Shown: positions 12,202 through 15,644 of the stretch, piece by piece
Layout: each line of letters begins with the position of its first letter
Numbering within the stretch: position 1 is the stretch's first letter
Source of the DNA: HGM11416 sp964532155
GTDB taxonomy: Bacteria; Bacillota; Clostridia; Christensenellales; Borkfalkiaceae
Direction of reading: 5' to 3'
DNA: 15,644 nt
NCBI GenBank assembly: GCA_964532155.1
Contig: CAZHGN010000032.1
Span: 1 to 15,644 of the forward strand
Notes under the pieces: generated by a model
Told to the model about the DNA's origin: nothing
The model's database searches: none
What the model saw: only the letters and a program-made list of their open reading frames with translations
Made by a program: the position numbers and the translations under genes

Positions 12202-15200
12202 ATGAAAAAAGCAACTAAGTTTGATCTCAGAACCTTGCTGGTTCTTATTCTTTCGGTCACGCTCTGCTTCACCGCCGTGTTCGCCGCTTGCAGCGGCAAC
12301 GACGATTCTTCGTCGAGCAGTTCGAGCAGCAGCACCGAAGAGGCTACCTATCCTACCGATACGCAGCTTCTGAAAAACGGCGACTTCGAGTATTCGACCT
12401 TTACCAAAAAAGATACCGATTTCCCCGTTTCAAGCTCTATCAGCTGGACTATCGGAAGCGATTCCATCGGTTCGTCGAGCGCTCCGTCGAGCACCTCCAA
12501 ATACCCCTCCGGTATTATTGACACCGACGACGAAGTTTACGACGCCATTAAGGAAAGCAAGAACTTGCCCGAGGTCAATCCGCGTACCCCCGAATACTAC
12601 AAACTCGTAGACTCTGCGGAAATGTATTCGATGGATAAGTTCAACAACGATACGGAAAACGAGGACAAGCTCCCTATGAGCGGAACCAAGATCCTCATGC
12701 TCCACAACCATACCGCGACCGACGGCGAAGGAACTGCACGTAAGTTCACATCTTCTTCGGTTACGCTTGCTCGTAACGAATACGCCGAGCTTTCGGTTTG
12801 GATTAAGACCGTCGACCTCTCTTCGCAAATACTCGGAGCCAAATACGGCGCTTATATTGCCGTTCAAAGCACGATATCGTCTTCCGCCGCTCCCTTGGTT
12901 TTGAAAAATATCAATACCAACGGAAATTGGGCTAAATATACGGTATACCTTTCCTCGTCCGACTTCTCGACCTCGTCCTTCAAGCTCGTTCTCGGTCTCG
13001 GCTTCGGATCGGCAATCATTACCGACGAATTAGTTCAAGGCTACGCTTTCTTCGATAACGCAGTCTTCAAAACCATAAGCAAAACAGTTTACGACGAAGC
13101 GGTTAACGCTCTTGACGCCGACAATAATCTTAACCTTTACGATGATTATACCGCAGGCGTTTATACCGAAAAGGATAAATCCGAATTTGTAAAGACTCAA
13201 GACGGTACGACTTATACCGCTAACGGAACCGAGCCTTATGAGGGCGATTATAGCGAAGAGACCGCAAAAGGTCTTTATACCGAAGTTAAGTACGGCTTGT
13301 CTCACACAAGAGGAAACAAGTTAGATAACACCGTTTATGACGCAATATTCGGCGGTAGCTTCGATAAGAACCAAGGTAACAACGCTACAGCCGCTAAAGT
13401 GACCACCATGTCTGATGCCTACGCCGCAGGTCTTACCGATAATAACGATAAGCTCCCCGGCGCCGACTCGGCACAGGCTTTATGCTTCGTATTCAACCAA
13501 GTTTCGAGCTACTCCTACACCACCGGAAAACTTGCGTTAGAATCCGGCGAATACCTCAAACTTTCGTTCTGGGTAAAAGCGGAAGTCGAAAATGCAATGT
13601 ATAAAAACGCTCTTACCGTAACGCTTAAGGATCTCGGTAAGAAAGATGCTAACGAAGAAGGTAGCGACGTCGTTGAAACCGTTCTGCTTGACAACAAAAA
13701 CACCGGCGATTACGAAAACGAAAACTACAACGGTTGGTTGCAATACGTTCTCTTCGTTTCCAACACCATCGACGAAGACAGCGCAACGCCCAATGCGAGG
13801 GAGTTTGAAATCGAGTTCACGTTCGGTACTTCCGCAGACGACTACACAAACGATTGGGATTTAACCAAGGGCTTTGCAATCATCGGCAACTTCGAAGGCT
13901 ACTATATGAACGCGAACGATTATTCCATCGCGGACACTTCTTCCTACACCTACGCCAAGAAAGTTGCCCTTTCGGCAGACCTTAAGAACGGCGTTTCTTC
14001 GGATGAAACGAACGACAGCTACAACTATAACTACCCCGAAACCGACAAGCTTAATCTTGCGAAAAACGGCACAACCAACAGCGTTAACGGCTATCAGTTT
14101 GTTAAAGCAGGCTCCAACGCGGTAGGCGGCAACAACGCCAACGTTTACGGAAGCAATGCGGCAGACGTAAACGGCGGACTTATTAGCAGCAAACACAACG
14201 CAACCTTTAAAGATCTTAAAGATCTTGGACTTAAGCCCTTCAACGACAACGAAGAACTTTTGTCTATGTATATAAGTGCAGCTACGACCGACTCCGTTTC
14301 TTACGGATTTATAGGCTCGTCCGCAACGTTTGCGGCTAACAGCACTACTTACGTTTCGGTAAGCGTTTACGCAACAAACGGTGCAAAAGCGTATTTCTAT
14401 CTCACCAGTCCCGACGCACTCGACGGCTTCAGAATATTGTCTCTTACCGCAATAGATTACACCTTCGATAATGAAGAACTCACCTTCACTTATAAGAAAG
14501 GTACTGACGGCGACTATATTTATACGGTAAATCAAAAGTTCGAGCAATCGCTCGAAGGCACTGCGGGCGACGCTAAATGGTACACGTTGAGCTTCCTCGT
14601 AACCACCGGTAACGAATCGATATCCTATAGACCTGAGTTCTGGCTCGGTTCGCGCGACGGTTCGGGTAGCACCGGCACCGTTTACTTCGATAACTACGTA
14701 ACCACTACCGTTTCGCTCAACGAAAAGAAAGCCGAACTTAAGAATATGGGCGCGACCGAAAACGACGTTGTTAAATACACGCGTATTCCCAGTGTAGTTA
14801 AGTATAACGAAGTCATTAGCGATGAAGATTCCTCAGAAAGTGCAAGCGAAAACAGCGACGTTAAGAAAACCTTTATAGAATACGCCGAAACCGACATTTA
14901 CACTCGTTACGCGGCAGACGACCTTACTGTTCTCAGCTACGATTTCAGCACTATAGACGTCGAACACGAAATCGACAGAACGACCGTTTCCGTTGACGAT
15001 GACGATGATTCTTCCTCGAGCGAAGATTCATCCGTAAGCGACGGCACCGACTTCAACTGGGCATTGCAATTGACTTCCATCATCATCGCCGCAGTTCTTA
15101 TCATCCTTCTCGTAGTAGTTCTCGTTAAGATGCTTCTCGACAAAAAGCCGCGTAAGACCAGAACGGAAAAATATTACGACCGTAACAGCCGTGAAGAGGC

Positions 15201-15453
15201 AGGCGAAAAGGCACTCAAGAAACAAGCTCAAATCGCCGCAAAAGCCGACGAGGACATTGAAGAAGACGTTGAAGAAGACGTTGAAGAATACGATTACGAT
15301 AACCCCGAAATTAACAACAACGACTTACTCAACGCTCCGCAAGACGAAACCGCCGAAGACGGTACTTCAGAAGAAACCGAAACCGCAGACGACACCGATG
15401 CGGGCGAAGGCTCCGACGAAACCACCGATTCGGGCGACGGCAGCGCAGAATAA
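12202..15453 (+). CDS. Large dual-anchored surface lipoprotein, jelly-roll repeats, unknown function
   Basis: A 1083-residue protein that I cannot name. The signal peptide ends in VFAAC with lipidated Cys30, followed by a serine-rich linker (36-44). The mature part opens with LLKNGDFEY (56-64), typical of the first strand of CBM4-like carbohydrate-binding jelly rolls. Three similar units follow. Each has an xLSxWV-type strand, an xW/xYxxYxxxV strand, an F-x-(L/I)-x-(L/F)xFG strand and usually a final xxFDNxxxxT strand: about 160-293, 420-570 and 690-838. An acidic serine-rich stretch (931-951) precedes one membrane helix (about 954-979), then a basic stop-transfer (KKPRKTRTEK) and an extended Asp/Glu-rich tail (about 1015-1083), which should be cytoplasmic. 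No catalytic motif is visible. It may bind glycans or organise the envelope. It has its own promoter, ribosome binding site and terminator, so it is monocistronic. Confidence 0.85.
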   Translation: MKKATKFDLRTLLVLILSVTLCFTAVFAACSGNDDSSSSSSSSSTEEATYPTDTQLLKNGDFEYSTFTKKDTDFPVSSSISWTIGSDSIGSSSAPSSTSKYPSGIIDTDDEVYDAIKESKNLPEVNPRTPEYYKLVDSAEMYSMDKFNNDTENEDKLPMSGTKILMLHNHTATDGEGTARKFTSSSVTLARNEYAELSVWIKTVDLSSQILGAKYGAYIAVQSTISSSAAPLVLKNINTNGNWAKYTVYLSSSDFSTSSFKLVLGLGFGSAIITDELVQGYAFFDNAVFKTISKTVYDEAVNALDADNNLNLYDDYTAGVYTEKDKSEFVKTQDGTTYTANGTEPYEGDYSEETAKGLYTEVKYGLSHTRGNKLDNTVYDAIFGGSFDKNQGNNATAAKVTTMSDAYAAGLTDNNDKLPGADSAQALCFVFNQVSSYSYTTGKLALESGEYLKLSFWVKAEVENAMYKNALTVTLKDLGKKDANEEGSDVVETVLLDNKNTGDYENENYNGWLQYVLFVSNTIDEDSATPNAREFEIEFTFGTSADDYTNDWDLTKGFAIIGNFEGYYMNANDYSIADTSSYTYAKKVALSADLKNGVSSDETNDSYNYNYPETDKLNLAKNGTTNSVNGYQFVKAGSNAVGGNNANVYGSNAADVNGGLISSKHNATFKDLKDLGLKPFNDNEELLSMYISAATTDSVSYGFIGSSATFAANSTTYVSVSVYATNGAKAYFYLTSPDALDGFRILSLTAIDYTFDNEELTFTYKKGTDGDYIYTVNQKFEQSLEGTAGDAKWYTLSFLVTTGNESISYRPEFWLGSRDGSGSTGTVYFDNYVTTTVSLNEKKAELKNMGATENDVVKYTRIPSVVKYNEVISDEDSSESASENSDVKKTFIEYAETDIYTRYAADDLTVLSYDFSTIDVEHEIDRTTVSVDDDDDSSSSEDSSVSDGTDFNWALQLTSIIIAAVLIILLVVVLVKMLLDKKPRKTRTEKYYDRNSREEAGEKALKKQAQIAAKADEDIEEDVEEDVEEYDYDNPEINNNDLLNAPQDETAEDGTSEETETADDTDAGEGSDETTDSGDGSAE
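15256..15291 (+). repeat. 12-base in-frame repeat in the acidic tail
   Basis: Three 12-base units (15256-15267, 15268-15279, 15280-15291) encode IEED, VEED and VEEY in the cytoplasmic tail of the large surface protein. The first two differ at one base; the third ends in TAC instead of GAC. It looks like recent slippage expansion of an acidic segment. Confidence 0.85.
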
Positions 15454-15465
15454 CAAAACATCATT

Positions 15466-15495
15466 AAAGCCGATGCACTTCGCATCGGCTTTTTT
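15466..15495 (+). terminator. Intrinsic terminator of the large surface protein
   Basis: AAAGCCGATGC (15466-15476) pairs perfectly with GCATCGGCTTT (15482-15492) around the loop ACTTC, followed by a T-run to 15495. It is 12 bases beyond the stop codon and should end the monocistronic transcript efficiently. Confidence 0.92.
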
Positions 15496-15534
15496 CATAC
15501 CCTTTTAATTAGGTATTGTTTACGCCATAACACA

Positions 15535-15644
15535 CTCGGCTTTCTGTGTGGCGGCTTTTAGGCTCGTTGCCGATAGTTTTTCCGCACCTTTTTCTCGGCT
15601 CCCTCTATGACGGCTTTTAGGCTCGTTGCCGATAGTTTTTCCGC
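15535..15644. repeat. 59-base tandem repeat running off the right edge
   Basis: A 34-base segment is exactly repeated at 15552-15585 and 15611-15644; it starts CGGCTTTTAGG and ends GTTTTTCCGC. A 7-base CTCGGCT precedes each copy at the same distance (15535-15541 and 15594-15600), so the period is 59 bases. Only the 10 bases between the two parts differ (15542-15551 versus 15601-15610). The second copy ends exactly at the window edge, so the array may continue. CGGC and GCCG inside the unit can pair as a small hairpin. No ORF across it is convincing because 59 is not a multiple of three. Confidence 0.85.

Noticed and set aside
13861..14547. 228-residue minus-strand reading frame opposite the large surface protein
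   Set aside because: Its composition (Val-, Cys- and Arg-rich, low complexity) is that of a codon-bias shadow of the plus-strand gene, which has promoter, ribosome binding site, signal peptide and terminator.
15535..15644. Tail repeats as the start of a CRISPR array or an integron attC (59-base element)
   Set aside because: The part between the 34-base copies is only 25 bases and itself contains a shared, phased CTCGGCT, unlike unique CRISPR spacers. No GTTRRRY/RYYYAAC core sites typical of attC are present, and no cas or integrase gene is in the window.

Overview
The window reads as chromosome from a low-to-mid GC Gram-positive anaerobe of the class Clostridia. The reasons are the murB/PHP/whiA cluster, Bacillota-style sigma-A promoters and GGAG ribosome binding sites, three lipoproteins with lipobox cysteines, and the two-domain Ppx-HD protein. 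The poly-serine linker behind a lipobox in the large surface protein suggests an uncultured gut lineage near Christensenellales; this is only an impression. No phage, transposon, CRISPR array or tRNA gene was recognised.

Layout, left to right. Positions 1-175 look like the AT-rich UP region, strong promoter and leader of a ribosomal RNA operon transcribed leftward off the window edge, isolated by a terminator (177-207). Then come three leftward genes: a lipoprotein alpha/beta-hydrolase (358-1260), a phosphohexomutase of the PGM2/PgcA type (1438-3162) with its own near-consensus promoter, and a short M19-type dipeptidase (3465-4277). The dipeptidase is divergent from an AraC-family regulator (4354-5217) across 76 bases that seem to hold two promoters sharing one -35 box. 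A bidirectional terminator (5232-5277) closes both araC and the leftward unit that follows.

That unit runs from about 10900 down to 5375 and may be one transcript: exopolyphosphatase/GppA-like protein with HD domain (ppx), an orphan extracellular solute-binding lipoprotein, murB, a PHP-domain phosphoesterase and whiA. The last three overlap and are probably translationally coupled. This resembles the conserved clostridial murB-PHP-rapZ-yvcK-whiA cluster with rapZ and yvcK absent. MurB carries an unusual repeat-built insertion.

To the right are two half-size TSUP (TauE/SafE) membrane proteins separated by a single in-frame stop codon. Divergent from them is a 1083-residue surface protein with its own strong promoter, both a lipid anchor and a C-terminal membrane segment, three jelly-roll-like repeats and a very acidic tail. 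After its terminator the window ends inside a 59-base-period tandem repeat.

The genes join housekeeping (envelope precursor synthesis, sugar-phosphate metabolism, polyphosphate/alarmone turnover, WhiA regulation) to envelope-exposed proteins of unknown role. No complete novel defence or mobile system was recognised. The points most worth a second look are the MurB insertion, the stop-split TSUP gene, the dual-anchored surface protein, the near-leaderless AraC gene, the 59-base repeats and the rRNA promoter at the left edge.
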